A DNA stretch of 64,000 nucleotides. It comes from JAIVGV01 sp032229975 (lineage in GTDB: Bacteria; Acidobacteriota; Blastocatellia; Pyrinomonadales; Pyrinomonadaceae). A model generated the notes under the pieces. It did no database searches, was not told the DNA's origin, and was given only the letters and a program-made list of their open reading frames with translations. A program made the position numbers and the translations under genes. Shown here piece by piece: positions 1 through 9,486 of this stretch (positions are counted from its first letter, which is position 1; each line of letters opens with the position of its first letter). The DNA is taken from NCBI GenBank assembly GCA_032229975.1, contig JAVXVG010000038.1:124001-188000 (forward strand), given 5' to 3'.

Positions 1-1
1 C

Positions 2-1144
2 ATCCAGCAGTACGTCAACTACTATCAGGGTCGCGGTCGCGCGACGATGGACAATGGCCTGCGTCGCTCTGGCCGCTACCTGCCGATGGCGCGCACGATC
101 TTCCGCCGCGTCGGCGTGCCCGAAGATATCGCTTGGCTCGGTCAGGTCGAAAGCTCTTGGAAGCCGAACGCTTACTCTTGGGCGGCGGCGTCGGGCCTGT
201 GGCAGTTCATCCCTTCGACGGGCGCGCGCTACGGCTTGCGTCAGACCGCTTGGGTTGACGAGCGCAACAGCTTCGAGAAAGCGACCGAAGCATCAGCGCG
301 TTATTTGAAGTGGCTGCACGACCGCTACAACAACTGGGAACTCGCCATCGCCGCCTACAACACCGGCGAGGGCAACATCGACCGCGCCATCTCGCGCGCG
401 GGCACGGCCAACTTCTGGGCCATCTATCCCTACATCGCGCAGGAGACGCGCAACTACGTCCCGAACATTCTCGCGACGATCCTGATCGCGAAGAACCCCG
501 ACAAGTATGGCTTCCGCGGCGTCCGTCCCGACGCGCCGCTCTCCTACGACGTGGTGAGCGTGCCTTCGGCGACAAGCCTACAACTCGTCGCATCCGCGAC
601 CGACACGAGCGTCGATTACTTGCGCTCGATCAATCCTGAGTTGCGACGCGACGTGACGCCGCGCGGTGAGAGTTTCAATCTGAGAGTGCCGGCCGGTCAC
701 GGCAAAGTTTTCGTCGCGCTCTTGAAGCGCGTGCCTGCCGACAGGCGCGAGGCGGCGAAGGTCGTCTCGGTCGCGCCGGGCGAGGACATCACCTCGGTCG
801 CCGCGCGCACGGGAACGAGCGTTGCGCAACTTCAACTCTGGAACGCGGGCGTCGATCTCGCGAAGGGCGGCAAGCTGGTCGTGCCCGCCGGGTCGCTACG
901 CAACGTCGCGATGGTGCGCGCGCGCCCGAACGTCACGCAGACGGCCAGCAGTCTCGTCAACGTGAACGCGAGGGCCGGTGAGACTATCGCGCAGATCGCC
1001 TCGCGCTTCGGCGCGGACGCTGAAGAGGTCGCGCGCTTGAACGCCGTCGCCGCCGACGCGCCGCTCGTCGCCAATCAGATCATCAAAGTTCCGGCGAAGT
1101 CGCCCGCCGCAGGCGCTGCCGCGCCGCTTCGCCGCCGCCGTTAA
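2..1144 (+). CDS. MltD-type lytic transglycosylase with LysM repeats (5' end outside window)
   Basis: The reading frame is open from the first bases, so the N-terminus lies upstream. The protein cleaves the glycan strands of peptidoglycan and acts in the periplasm or envelope. The catalytic SLT domain shows the expected signatures: the acidic residue in QVESSW, followed by GLWQF and later AIAAYNTGEGN. Three LysM-like glycan-binding units follow, around TSLQLVASATDTSVDYL, DITSVAARTGTSVAQL and ETIAQIASRFGADAEEV. The C-terminus is a short Ala/Arg-rich tail. This SLT plus LysM layout is that of MltD. A strong hairpin follows the stop codon. Family assignment is secure. The missing N-terminus prevents checking for a signal peptide or lipobox. 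Confidence 0.93.
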   Translation: MQQYVNYYQGRGRATMDNGLRRSGRYLPMARTIFRRVGVPEDIAWLGQVESSWKPNAYSWAAASGLWQFIPSTGARYGLRQTAWVDERNSFEKATEASARYLKWLHDRYNNWELAIAAYNTGEGNIDRAISRAGTANFWAIYPYIAQETRNYVPNILATILIAKNPDKYGFRGVRPDAPLSYDVVSVPSATSLQLVASATDTSVDYLRSINPELRRDVTPRGESFNLRVPAGHGKVFVALLKRVPADRREAAKVVSVAPGEDITSVAARTGTSVAQLQLWNAGVDLAKGGKLVVPAGSLRNVAMVRARPNVTQTASSLVNVNARAGETIAQIASRFGADAEEVARLNAVAADAPLVANQIIKVPAKSPAAGAAAPLRRRR

Positions 1145-1165
1145 GAAGAGCAAAATTCAGAAGTG

Positions 1166-1206
1166 GAAAGGGTGAAGGATGAACTGAAAGCATCCTTCAC
1201 CCTTTC
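1166..1206 (+). terminator. Hairpin terminator after the lytic transglycosylase
   Basis: A perfect 16-bp stem (1166-1181 with 1191-1206) encloses a 9-nt loop just after the transglycosylase stop. The U-tract is weak (GCTTTGGGTTT). Confidence 0.7.
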
Positions 1207-1319
1207 GCTTTGGGTTTAGACTTTTCTACTGATTCAAATTTTTGCTTGACCTGAGCGACATTCTCGCGTTTGATCTCTCACGGTCTTTCAACGCTCACGG
1301 AAAGTGTTACCTCACAGCC

Positions 1320-2882
1320 ATGCTCTTCCGCACACAGTCAGCCGCCGTCTATGGCATCGACGCCGATCTCGTCGATGTCGAAGTCGATCTCACGCCCGCG
1401 CGAAATGAAGTTGATACTTCGCCGCCCGTGACCATCGTCGGTCTGCCCGATGCTGCCGTCAGAGAGTCGCGCGAGCGCATACGGGCCGCCATCAACAATA
1501 GCGGCTTCTTCTTCCCGTTTCACAAGACGACGATCAACCTCGCGCCCGCCGACGTTCGCAAAGAGGGCGCGAGCTTCGATCTCCCCATCGCGCTCGGCAT
1601 CCTCGGCGCGAACGGCGACCTCGGCGAGATCGACAACTTGACGGACGCGCTCACCGTCGGCGAACTCTCGCTCGATGGTCGCGTGCGCCCGATCAAGGGC
1701 GCGCTGCCCGTCGCCATCCGTGCGCGCGACGCTGGCGTCAAAACTCTGCTGCTGCCCGAAGAGAACGCGCACGAGGCGGCGGTCGTCGCGGGTGTTGACG
1801 TGTACGGCGTCGCAGACTTGCGCTCTGCGGTCGAACTCGTCATGGCGCTTGCACGCGGCGAGCGACCTGCGCCGGTGAAGATCGATTCGACGCAAGTCGC
1901 CGCGCCGCGCGGCCACTACGCGGTTGATTTCCGCGAGGTGCGCGGTCAACTCGCCGCCAAGCGTGCGTTGGAAGTTGCATCTGCTGGCGCGCACAACATC
2001 TTGCTGATAGGGCCACCCGGATCGGGCAAGACGATGCTCGCGAAAAGGTTGCCGACGATCTTGCCGCCGTTAGAGTTTGAAGCCGCGTTAGAGTTGACGA
2101 AGATTCATTCGGTCGCGGGACTCACGGGCCGAAGCGGTCTCGTGACAGAGAGGCCCTTCCGCTCTCCGCATCACACGATCAGCGATGCGGGTTTGATCGG
2201 CGGCGGAGCCGTGCCGCGTCCCGGCGAAGTCTCGCTCGCGCATCACGGCGTCCTGTTCCTCGACGAGCTTCCCGAATTTGATCGCAGCGTGCTTGAAGTT
2301 TTGCGCCAGCCGCTCGAAGATCAACGGGTGACGATCAGTCGCGCGTCGATGTCGCTCACGTTCCCCTCGTCGTTCATGCTCGCGGCGGCGATGAACCCGT
2401 GTCCCTGCGGTTTCTGGAACGACCCGACGCGTGAGTGTCGTTGCACGCCTTTGCAGATTCAGCGTTACGTCGGTCGCATTTCGGGCCCCCTCCTTGATCG
2501 CATAGACATACATGTTGACGTGCCTGCCGTGCGCTTCAAGGAGATCGCGGGCGAGGGCGGAGGAGGGGAAGGATCGGAGGAGATTCGTGCGCGTGTGGCG
2601 GCGGCGCGCGAGCGGCAGCTCGAACGCTTTCGCGATGATGGAATTTTCGCGAACGCGCAGATGTCGCCGCGCCAGATTCGTCTTCATTGTAAGATCGACG
2701 CGGAGTGCGAGCGGATGTTGGAGTCGGCGATGGCGCGACTCGGACTGTCTGCGCGCGCTTATGATCGAATTCTAAAAGTTAGTCGCACTGCCGCAGACCT
2801 CGACTCGTCGGAAGTGATCAACGCAACGCACGTCGCGGAGGCCGTCGGCTATCGCTCGCTGGATCGTACCTATTGGACTTGA
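1320..2882 (+). CDS. YifB/ComM family Mg-chelatase-like AAA+ ATPase
   Basis: This is a 520-residue protein of the YifB/ComM family. ComM is a hexameric helicase that promotes branch migration during natural transformation. The N-terminal Lon-protease-like ChlI domain starts MLFRTQSAAVYGIDADLV and contains VTIVGLPDAAVRES. The AAA domain has Walker A GPPGSGKTMLAKRLP and a Walker B-like LFLDELPEF. A Cys-rich stretch (CPCGF...ECRC) and the C-terminal chelatase lid (LSARAYDRILKVSRTAADL) follow. The ATG at 1320 is preferred over an in-frame TTG at 1242 because the family begins exactly with this sequence. It stands alone between two terminators. A transformation role is family knowledge, not shown here. 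Confidence 0.93.
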   Translation: MLFRTQSAAVYGIDADLVDVEVDLTPARNEVDTSPPVTIVGLPDAAVRESRERIRAAINNSGFFFPFHKTTINLAPADVRKEGASFDLPIALGILGANGDLGEIDNLTDALTVGELSLDGRVRPIKGALPVAIRARDAGVKTLLLPEENAHEAAVVAGVDVYGVADLRSAVELVMALARGERPAPVKIDSTQVAAPRGHYAVDFREVRGQLAAKRALEVASAGAHNILLIGPPGSGKTMLAKRLPTILPPLEFEAALELTKIHSVAGLTGRSGLVTERPFRSPHHTISDAGLIGGGAVPRPGEVSLAHHGVLFLDELPEFDRSVLEVLRQPLEDQRVTISRASMSLTFPSSFMLAAAMNPCPCGFWNDPTRECRCTPLQIQRYVGRISGPLLDRIDIHVDVPAVRFKEIAGEGGGGEGSEEIRARVAAARERQLERFRDDGIFANAQMSPRQIRLHCKIDAECERMLESAMARLGLSARAYDRILKVSRTAADLDSSEVINATHVAEAVGYRSLDRTYWT

Positions 2883-2918
2883 TTGCGTGACGCGGATTTG
2901 AAGTTAGTTAACAAGATA

Positions 2919-2971
2919 AAAGAAGAGAGACGACCGCGAGCTTGATCGGCTCGCGGTCGTCTCTCTTCTTT
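2919..2971. terminator. Bidirectional terminator between convergent genes
   Basis: A 22-bp perfect stem with A-rich and T-rich flanks lies between the convergent ATPase and di-haem oxidoreductase genes. It can serve both strands. Confidence 0.85.
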
Positions 2972-3027
2972 ACTACGCGTTGCTTTGATCTCTGCGCCTC
3001 GTCTGACGATGCGCTGTCGGCAGTCTC

Positions 3028-4611
3028 CTATTCAGGATCGCTCGTGTTATTGAAGAGCGTTGTGAGCTTGATGCTGCCGTGACCGAACTGCGGGAAGTTC
3101 GCCGTCGTGCGGTTGCCCGGATCGAGCGTCGATGCTGTGTCGTCGGGCGGGAAGATGACGAGCGAGTTGAGGAAGGCCAGCAGGTCGGTCTGGTTCTCCG
3201 GCGAGAGGTGCGCGAAGGCGTCGCGGGCCGATTGCGCCTCGCCGCCATGACGCAGGATGACCTCGGCGAGATTGATGCTGCGCCCGTCGTGTCCGTAAGG
3301 CGCGGTCGAGCCGACGCCCCAGAGCGGAGTGGTCATGAACTCCCTGCGGATCGTGCCGTCGTAGTTGCGCTCGTAGAAGTTCGGGCCGAGGTCGTGACGT
3401 TTGAAGTCGGCGAAGATATTATTGACGAGAAACGAGCCGAGCTTCGGTGTCTTGAGCGTCGGGTAGCCGGAATGATCGTTCGTCTCGTTGAAGAGTGAGA
3501 TGGCGGTGGCGAAGAGGTTGTTAAAGATGCCGCGCTCTGGATCATAGACGGTCTCCACGTCGGCGACGCGTCGGTCGTGGTTGATTAAAAGATCGGGAAC
3601 GTGACACTGCGCGCAACCGATCTGCTGAAACTCCTTCAAGCCATGCTTGGTGACGTTTGTTTGCTCGTAGGTCGCGGGCTTGAAGTAGTTGAGAAGGTAG
3701 AACTCCTCGTGATCGATGATGCTCGTCGGCAACTCGTTGATGACGCCGTCGCCATCCGGGTCTGTGAGCGGGCTGTCGGTCGGCGGCGCTTCGACGCTGT
3801 CCTTCGAGCCATCAAGCACCATCCCCGAAGGGGTGACGAAGACACCGCCGTTGTGGGCCACCTGCAACTGCGGATCGACGCCCTGCATACCCATCTCGGC
3901 ATTGAACGCGCCGACGAGAAACTCTCGGATCGAGATCGTACCGCCGTGCGCGAAGAAGGGGCGCACGCGCAGATCGGGATCGACTCCTTTTACCTGCGAC
4001 GTGTCAACCGTGCCGTTGGCGTGTGCCGTGATAGAGCCATAGCCGATGCCCTTGCTCGTGAGCGTCTTCGTTACGTTCGCGTGCGAGCTTTGCGCCTGTG
4101 CGATAGCCTGCGCGCGCGCGGCGCGCAAATCTTGGGTGATCTCGTCGGCGAGCATCTCCTTGATGCCGAGACCGAAGAGATGCGGCACGTCGCGGCTATC
4201 AGGGCGCGTCACCACGTCGCCGCCGAAACCCGCCGCGCCGCGCGGACGCGCGTGGCACGAGGCGCAACTATCGGAGAGTCCCGCGCCGAGCGCGAGTGTG
4301 AAGTTAATGTCGCCGACGCCATCGTTGCTCAGGGGGCCCACGCCCTGCGTGCGCAGGAATTTGCGCTGGAAGAGTTGCCGCCCACGACGGATCGAGCGGA
4401 ACGGATCGCGCGCGATGATGAAGGCGGAGGAGCCGGGCGTCGAAAGATCGCCGACGCCCGCGCCGATCTCTTCGGTGAGCGACTTGGCGATCCCCGCATT
4501 GGCAGCGTTCGGATTCTGCGTGCGATCAATCGATTGCGAGAGGACGGGCAAGGTCGGCAGCGCGATTGCAAGGATGAAGACGAACAACTTGATCTTTTGC
4601 CGTGCGTGCAT
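3028..4611 (-). CDS. Secreted di-haem oxidoreductase (DHOR, cytochrome c peroxidase-like)
   Basis: The 527-residue protein begins with a signal peptide (LFVFILAIALPTLPVLSQS). It carries two c-type haem attachment motifs, CASCH near residue 118 and CAQCH near residue 335, spaced as in the di-haem oxidoreductase/DUF1111 family. The conserved segments TPLWGVGSTAPYGHDGRS and a glycine-rich GPLSNDGVGD are visible. It is expected to work in the periplasm in electron transfer or peroxide reduction. The substrate cannot be told. It is transcribed alone, convergent with the YifB gene. The family call is strong and the reaction is uncertain. Confidence 0.85.
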   Translation of the reverse strand: MHARQKIKLFVFILAIALPTLPVLSQSIDRTQNPNAANAGIAKSLTEEIGAGVGDLSTPGSSAFIIARDPFRSIRRGRQLFQRKFLRTQGVGPLSNDGVGDINFTLALGAGLSDSCASCHARPRGAAGFGGDVVTRPDSRDVPHLFGLGIKEMLADEITQDLRAARAQAIAQAQSSHANVTKTLTSKGIGYGSITAHANGTVDTSQVKGVDPDLRVRPFFAHGGTISIREFLVGAFNAEMGMQGVDPQLQVAHNGGVFVTPSGMVLDGSKDSVEAPPTDSPLTDPDGDGVINELPTSIIDHEEFYLLNYFKPATYEQTNVTKHGLKEFQQIGCAQCHVPDLLINHDRRVADVETVYDPERGIFNNLFATAISLFNETNDHSGYPTLKTPKLGSFLVNNIFADFKRHDLGPNFYERNYDGTIRREFMTTPLWGVGSTAPYGHDGRSINLAEVILRHGGEAQSARDAFAHLSPENQTDLLAFLNSLVIFPPDDTASTLDPGNRTTANFPQFGHGSIKLTTLFNNTSDPE

Positions 4612-5124
4612 GGGGGTTGTGTTCTCCTTAAATAACTGTTGTCGGGTTGAGACAGGTGTCTGTTCGTGGCGAGTCAGAGGCGGGTAGGGATGCCGCGCGC
4701 GAGGGCGGGGAACGGTGCGAGATTTAATTGATCAAAGGACAGCGGCCACCTCTTGCCTCGTGTCTGCGGCGAGTTAGAGCAGGAAAGCGCGGCGGATTCT
4801 ATGTGTGATGATTAGCGTTGTCAAGATTATGCGCGGCGACCGTCTGAAGTTGCGGCAACACACGTCGCCAGCGCATCGCGTGCGGCTCGTCGGGACTTGA
4901 GTCTGCACGCGATTTTGCGCGAGAATGCGAGAAAGATCGGGCGGGCAGGGCAACGACGCGGCGAAAGGAACGCATCACAAGACGCGAGGATAACCTCGCT
5001 CTCGAAGCCGCGCTTGAATAAGGTCTTTGAGGATCGCGAGCTTTCTTATGTCCTCGTTCGGGCTTCAAATCTAAACTCAGTATCGTTCGCGCCCGCGCCG
5101 CCGCCCGGTCGCGACGGAGATGGA
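4612..5124. other. Intergenic region between divergent genes
   Basis: About 510 bp separates the di-haem oxidoreductase from the sigma-factor start. An in-frame GTG at 4897 would extend the sigma factor by 76 low-complexity residues with no family similarity, so the region is read as a divergent control region. No clear promoter, RNA gene or repeat could be defined. Confidence 0.4.
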
Positions 5125-5751
5125 ATGAGCGCGACAACTCTCTGCCCTCCGATTAACTTCGGACAAGTGACTACAGCCGACACGGGCAAGGGCGACGCGC
5201 CCGCGTCCGACTACTCGTTGACGCAACGCTCTTCGCAGGGCGACGTGTTCGCCTTCGAGGAGTTGTACGCGCGTCACAATCGTCGCGTCTATTCGCTCTG
5301 CCTGCGCATGACCGGCAACACGTCCGAGGCGGAAGACCTCGCGCAGGAAGTCTTCATACAGCTCTATCGCAAGGTTGGAAGTTTTCGCGGCGAGTCGGCC
5401 TTCACGACATGGCTGCACCGTCTAACGGTCAATCAAGTCTTGATGCACTTTCGCAAGCGCGGCGTGAAGCTGGAACAGACGACCGACGATGGCGACACGC
5501 CCGTTCAGATCGTAGTGGGCACGCAAGACCCTGCGCGGATGCCCGTCGTGGATCGCATTGCGCTCGACGCCGCAGTCGTGCAACTGCCGCCGGGCTATCG
5601 CACGGTCTTCGTTCTCCACGACGTTGAAGGGCACGAGCACGAAGAGATCGCGCGGATGCTCGGCTGCTCGGTCGGGACTTCCAAGTCGCAACTGCACAAG
5701 GCGCGCATGAAGTTGCGGATGCTTTTGAGGCAACAAAATCCCTCTGCATAG
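5125..5751 (+). CDS. ECF RNA polymerase sigma factor (RpoE-like)
   Basis: A 208-residue extracytoplasmic-function sigma factor. Region 2 is clear (FAFEELYARHNRRVYSLC, then SEAEDLAQEVFIQLYRKV). Region 4 is the helix-turn-helix part around LPPGYRTVFVLHDVEGHEH and EEIARMLGCSVGTSKSQLHK. The start is set at ATG 5125, which has a GGAG about 8 bases upstream. The adjacent downstream gene encodes a zinc-finger membrane protein, the usual cognate anti-sigma factor. The pair probably controls the envelope genes that follow, although no shared promoter motif was identified. Confidence 0.93.
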   Translation: MSATTLCPPINFGQVTTADTGKGDAPASDYSLTQRSSQGDVFAFEELYARHNRRVYSLCLRMTGNTSEAEDLAQEVFIQLYRKVGSFRGESAFTTWLHRLTVNQVLMHFRKRGVKLEQTTDDGDTPVQIVVGTQDPARMPVVDRIALDAAVVQLPPGYRTVFVLHDVEGHEHEEIARMLGCSVGTSKSQLHKARMKLRMLLRQQNPSA

Positions 5752-5880
5752 CTTCCAAGTGCGTCGCCCGTTTGCACGCGCACCCTTCGCGCGGAGACCA
5801 AACGGACGCGCATTGAGATCGATGTCAACAGAGTTTCCCGTAAGTCTCCCCTGATGACTGACTGCCGTGAGGTGAAAGAG

Positions 5881-6591
5881 ATGAACTGCGAGAAGTGTCA
5901 CGAACTGCTGAGCGACTTCCTCGACGGTGTGCCGTCGGCGGAGGCGCGCGCGCAGATCGAGCGACATCTCGAAGAATGTCTGGCTTGCGCCGACGTGCGC
6001 GAAGAGTTGTTGTCTATTGTCGCGACCGCGCAAGAGACGCGCGAGCATCTGATCGCGCCGCCCGACGAGCGCGCGATGTGGCTGCGCATCCGCGACGAGA
6101 TCGAAGCGGACGCGCGCGCCAACGCTCATCGTGCCGCATCCGAAGGTCGTCGCACTGTCGCCGCAGCTTCGGGCGAAGGTTTCTGGTCGCGTCTCGTGGG
6201 CAGACGTTGGGCCCTCTCGCTGCCGCAGCTTGCAACGGTGGCCGCAGGCGTCGCCGTCGCGGTCGCGCTCATTACGGCGACGGGTATGCGCGCTCTGCTC
6301 GAACGCGACAAGGGCAGTCCATCGAAGGCGACGGTCGCACGTCGTCAGGCGCAGAGCCCGGACGATGCGATGATGATCGAGTATCTCAAGCAGAGAGTCG
6401 AGCAGAGGCGCGTGCGCTGGGACCCGCGTATGCGCGAGACGTTCGACCGCAACATGAGCGTCGTCGATGAGACCGTCAACGAGATGATGAAGGAACTCGA
6501 CGAGCGGCCACACGATGAAGTCTCCGAAGAGACTTTGAACGCCGCGATGCGCGACAAGATCGAACTGCTCAAAGAGTTCTCCGAGTTGTAA
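5881..6591 (+). CDS. Anti-sigma factor with N-terminal zinc finger and one membrane segment
   Basis: This 236-residue protein opens with a zf-HC2 signature: C-x2-C-H near residues 3-7, then H and C-x2-C in RHLEECLACADV. That is the sigma-binding anti-sigma domain. One transmembrane helix lies around LPQLATVAAGVAVAVALITA, followed by a charged, probably coiled-coil extracytoplasmic tail (KQRVEQRRVRWDPRMRETF). The start at 5881 is chosen over ATG 5854 because an AGGTGAAAGAG ribosome-binding site precedes it. It lies 130 bp after the ECF sigma gene and is probably co-transcribed. The signal it senses is unknown. Confidence 0.87.
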   Translation: MNCEKCHELLSDFLDGVPSAEARAQIERHLEECLACADVREELLSIVATAQETREHLIAPPDERAMWLRIRDEIEADARANAHRAASEGRRTVAAASGEGFWSRLVGRRWALSLPQLATVAAGVAVAVALITATGMRALLERDKGSPSKATVARRQAQSPDDAMMIEYLKQRVEQRRVRWDPRMRETFDRNMSVVDETVNEMMKELDERPHDEVSEETLNAAMRDKIELLKEFSEL

Positions 6592-6634
6592 ACGAAACGT
6601 CCGAATCATAATCGAAGAGTTGACACCGACTAAG

Positions 6635-7516
6635 ATGATAGGTTTTAAGCGTCCCATTTCCCCCGGACGCCGTTCGGCAAGTTTGATGGCAGAGACCGTA
6701 CAGCAGCAGCACGCTCCTCACGCGCCAGACGCCGCACGCGCGGCGTCGCGCACCGCACTTCAAAAAATCCTACGCGCCCACGTCATCATCGCACTCGTTG
6801 CGCTCTCGCTTCTCACACTCTCGTCGTCCGCGCCCGTCTTCGCGCAACAGAAGTTCTCGAAGGTCTATCGCACGTCGCGCCGCAACATCCGGCTTCAGTT
6901 AATGAATCGTTCGGGCACGATTGAGATCGAGGGCTGGGATCGCAACGAGATCAAAGTGACCGCCGACATGGAATCGCCCGCAGCGAAGTTCACGCCTGTT
7001 CTCGACGATGAAGGACTCGTCATCGACGTGATGAACGATACGCGCGGGCGCGAGGGCGTCGGCGATGTGAACTTTAAGATTCAAGTTCCGGCTGACGCGA
7101 CGGTCGATCTCGAAACGCGCATGGGCCAGATCAGCGTGCGCAACGTTCATGGCTCGATGGTGCGCGCTGTCGTGACGAGCAGCGGCGACATCGATCTCAC
7201 AGGCATACGGGCCTTGAAGGTGATGGCGTCGAACATCACGGGCAACATCCTCTTCGACGCCGAGATGCTCTCCGGCGGCTTCTACGATCTCAAATCGACG
7301 CAAGGCAACATCAGCGTCCGCATTAGCGGCGGCTCAGGCTTCACTCTGACGGCCACCGCACCGCGCACGCGCAGCATCGATCTCGGCAGCCTCGCCAATC
7401 GCGGTGACTTCTCCTTTCAAGGCGACAACCGACGCGTCGTCGGTCGCGTCGGCGACGGCTCCGCGACTCTGACGCCGACCACACTGCGCGGCACGATCAA
7501 TTTCTTCACACGCTGA
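6635..7516 (+). CDS. Exported DUF4097-like beta-solenoid protein
   Basis: About 293 residues. A long basic N-region is followed by a hydrophobic segment (VIIALVALSLLTLSSSAPVF) and an AQ cleavage site. The mature part is repetitive beta strand of the DUF4097 kind (GTIEIEGWDRNEIKVTAD, then GDVNFKIQVPADATVDLE), as in putative adhesins encoded next to anti-sigma factors. It directly follows the sigma/anti-sigma pair and may form one operon with it. ATG 6635, ATG 6686 and an upstream TTG are all possible starts and none has a convincing ribosome-binding site. The function of the family is not established. Confidence 0.72.
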   Translation: MIGFKRPISPGRRSASLMAETVQQQHAPHAPDAARAASRTALQKILRAHVIIALVALSLLTLSSSAPVFAQQKFSKVYRTSRRNIRLQLMNRSGTIEIEGWDRNEIKVTADMESPAAKFTPVLDDEGLVIDVMNDTRGREGVGDVNFKIQVPADATVDLETRMGQISVRNVHGSMVRAVVTSSGDIDLTGIRALKVMASNITGNILFDAEMLSGGFYDLKSTQGNISVRISGGSGFTLTATAPRTRSIDLGSLANRGDFSFQGDNRRVVGRVGDGSATLTPTTLRGTINFFTR

Positions 7517-7620
7517 ACCGAAAGCCGAGTCGTCGGCCCTTTACAACACCTGCGCTCGCCCCTTACTCTCTCCCGCGTCCGCCGAGTTTGCGTCCGGCCG
7601 CATGCGTTGAAGAGAGAACC

Positions 7621-8541
7621 TTGAGAAAAATTTTTACGTCGAGCGGAAAGGGCGCGCATGCGTGGCGCGCCTCTCTCTTTTTCGCGTTCGTCTTCACGCT
7701 TGCGTTGTGCGCTTTCGCGCAGACAAAGGGCCAGACGAAGAGCGCGACGCCGGTGGCCCCGCCCGCGCTCACGCGCACGACGACGCGGCACGAGGCGCGA
7801 CGACTCGGTTACGGGAGCACGCTCACAATCGTCGGTGCGCCGGTCGGCTCGATCACGGTCGAGGCTTGGTCGCGCGATGAGATCGACGTGACCGCAGACA
7901 TAGAGTTGCACGCCGACACTGAAGAAGACCTCGCGCTGCTCGCAAAGGTCAACAGCTTCGTGTTCGACGCCGACGGTAGCCACGTGCGCGTCGTCACCAC
8001 CGGCACGCACGACCGCAAGTTCATGAAGAAGTTGAAAAACTTTCCCGCGCGCCTCTCCGCGATGCCGTGGCGGATCGACTATCGCATTAAAGTTCCGGCG
8101 GTCGTTGACGTGGACGTGTCGGCTGGCCGGGGCGCGCTCTCGTTCAAGGACATCGAAGGCTCTTTGCAGTTGAACGCGGGCGAGTCGGATGCGACCTTCG
8201 ATCTTGCGGGCGGCGACGTGACGGCGACGATCCTCTCCGGCACAGTCCTCTTCCGCGCGAACGCGGAGAGCTGGCGCGGTCGCGGCGCGACTGTGCGCCT
8301 CGTGAGCGGCACGATGACCATCGCACTACCCGCGCGATTCAATGCCGACATCGACGCGTCGGTCTTGCACACGGGCGAAGTCGCGGGACAGCATGATGCG
8401 TTCGCGCCGCGCGAAGACGCGCCGCAGACTTCGCGCTCGTGGAGCGTGCGTGCGGGAGCGGGCGGCCCGCCGCTCAAGTTCGAGGTCGGCGACGGCGCGA
8501 TCCGCTTCGCGCAGTTAAGCGAAGGGAAGCCGAAGCAGTGA
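7621..8541 (+). CDS. Second exported DUF4097-like protein
   Basis: About 306 residues from a TTG start at 7621 preceded by GAAGAGAGA. The start encodes a signal peptide (ASLFFAFVFTLALCAFAQ). The mature protein resembles its upstream neighbour in local motifs (GSITVEAWSRDEIDVTADI, YRIKVPAVVDVDVSAGRGA), so the two look like diverged tandem paralogues. Beta-strand rich, no catalytic motif seen. An in-frame start at 7588 would put a poor leader ahead of the signal sequence. Probably in the same transcription unit as the sigma/anti-sigma genes. Function unknown. Confidence 0.68.
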   Translation: MRKIFTSSGKGAHAWRASLFFAFVFTLALCAFAQTKGQTKSATPVAPPALTRTTTRHEARRLGYGSTLTIVGAPVGSITVEAWSRDEIDVTADIELHADTEEDLALLAKVNSFVFDADGSHVRVVTTGTHDRKFMKKLKNFPARLSAMPWRIDYRIKVPAVVDVDVSAGRGALSFKDIEGSLQLNAGESDATFDLAGGDVTATILSGTVLFRANAESWRGRGATVRLVSGTMTIALPARFNADIDASVLHTGEVAGQHDAFAPREDAPQTSRSWSVRAGAGGPPLKFEVGDGAIRFAQLSEGKPKQ

Positions 8542-8589
8542 GGGCCTTGAAAAATTTAGTTCGAGTTGAAGAGGGAAGGATCAGAAGCG

Positions 8590-8907
8590 ATGACGCTTGA
8601 GAATATGACGCGCGAATCATTCGCGGAGAACCTGAACACGAAGTTCAGCCTGTTGGTCGAGTCGGGTGAGCCGCTTGAGATCGAGTTGGTGGAGGCGAGC
8701 GAAGCGATGCGAGTCGGCGCGTCGGAGCGTTTCTCGATCATCTTTCGCGGCGCGGGCAATTTCTTTCTACAACAGGGCAGCTACCATCTCGAACACGAGC
8801 GACTCGGCGCGCTCGACATCTTCATCGTCCCTATCGCGCGCGAGCAGGACGGCTTCCGTTACGAAGCGGTCTTCAATCGCCTCGTCGGTGAGGCGGCCCG
8901 AGGTTAA
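8590..8907 (+). CDS. Small DUF6916-like cytoplasmic protein
   Basis: A 105-residue protein beginning MTLENMTRESFAENLNTKF, without a signal peptide. The pattern (FSLLVESGEPLEIELVEASE ... FSIIFRGAGNFFLQQGSYHL ... FIVPIAREQDGFRYEAVFN) matches small DUF6916-type proteins that tend to sit beside tail-collar genes. A Tat-exported relative lies at 9487-9963. The ATG at 8590 is taken because AGGGAAGGA precedes it. Its stop overlaps the convergent acetyltransferase stop by a few bases. Role unknown. Confidence 0.6.
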   Translation: MTLENMTRESFAENLNTKFSLLVESGEPLEIELVEASEAMRVGASERFSIIFRGAGNFFLQQGSYHLEHERLGALDIFIVPIAREQDGFRYEAVFNRLVGEAARG

Positions 8908-9410
8908 TCAGTCGCGTGTGCGCGTTCCATTTCGATGTACGCGCCCATCTCTCCGCGCGCGGCGAATCCCAGACGCTCGTAGAAGCGCAACGCGTTCACG
9001 TTAAACTGAAAGACCATGTGGCGTAGCGGCAGGCCCTCACGCGCCGACTCCTCGATCAAACGTCCCAGTAAAAATTTGCCGACGCCGCGATTCTGAAACT
9101 GCGGCAGCAGCGCGATGTCTAGCAGTCGTATCTGTTCGTCGGTGCGGGCCACCCAGAGGCGACCGGCGGGCTCGCCATCGACGAGGATGATCTGATAGTC
9201 GGCGGTGGGGAATCGACCTTCGTAGTCGGCGCGTTGCGCCGTGAGCTGCGAGCGGAGGAAGGCGCGCTTCGTGGCGTCGTCCCAGTCAACGAGGGCCATC
9301 TCGTCGGCGCGCGAGCTGGCGTAAACGTCGAGCAGTAACTCGTCGTCTCCGGGCGCGACCTTGCGCAACTCGACGCGCGGCGGCGCGGCTTCTCTGATCG
9401 TCTCTTCCAT
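8904..9410 (-). CDS. GNAT family N-acetyltransferase
   Basis: A 168-residue GCN5-related acetyltransferase that would transfer an acetyl group from acetyl-CoA to an unknown amine. The core is visible as IRLLDIALLPQFQNRGVGK (motif A, acetyl-CoA loop Q-x2-G-x-G) and the C-terminal NVNALRFYERLGFAARGE. It sits between the two DUF6916-like genes and is convergent with the first. GNAT genes are commonly found next to tail-collar clusters in similar genomes, so a linked role is possible but only inferred. Confidence 0.85.
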   Translation of the reverse strand: MEETIREAAPPRVELRKVAPGDDELLLDVYASSRADEMALVDWDDATKRAFLRSQLTAQRADYEGRFPTADYQIILVDGEPAGRLWVARTDEQIRLLDIALLPQFQNRGVGKFLLGRLIEESAREGLPLRHMVFQFNVNALRFYERLGFAARGEMGAYIEMERAHATD

Positions 9411-9486
9411 CTTTGGCTAAGAAACTTGCAGTGTGATTCGTGGCAGGCGTGTCCCTGATTGCGTCGTAACGCGCGAGTCGGGGAAC

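Noticed and set aside
1242..1319. TTG start extending the YifB protein by 26 residues
   Set aside because: The extension has no family similarity, and the family begins at the ATG at 1320.
4897..5124. Long N-terminal extension of the ECF sigma factor
   Set aside because: It is low-complexity sequence without sigma similarity. ATG 5125 has a good ribosome-binding site.
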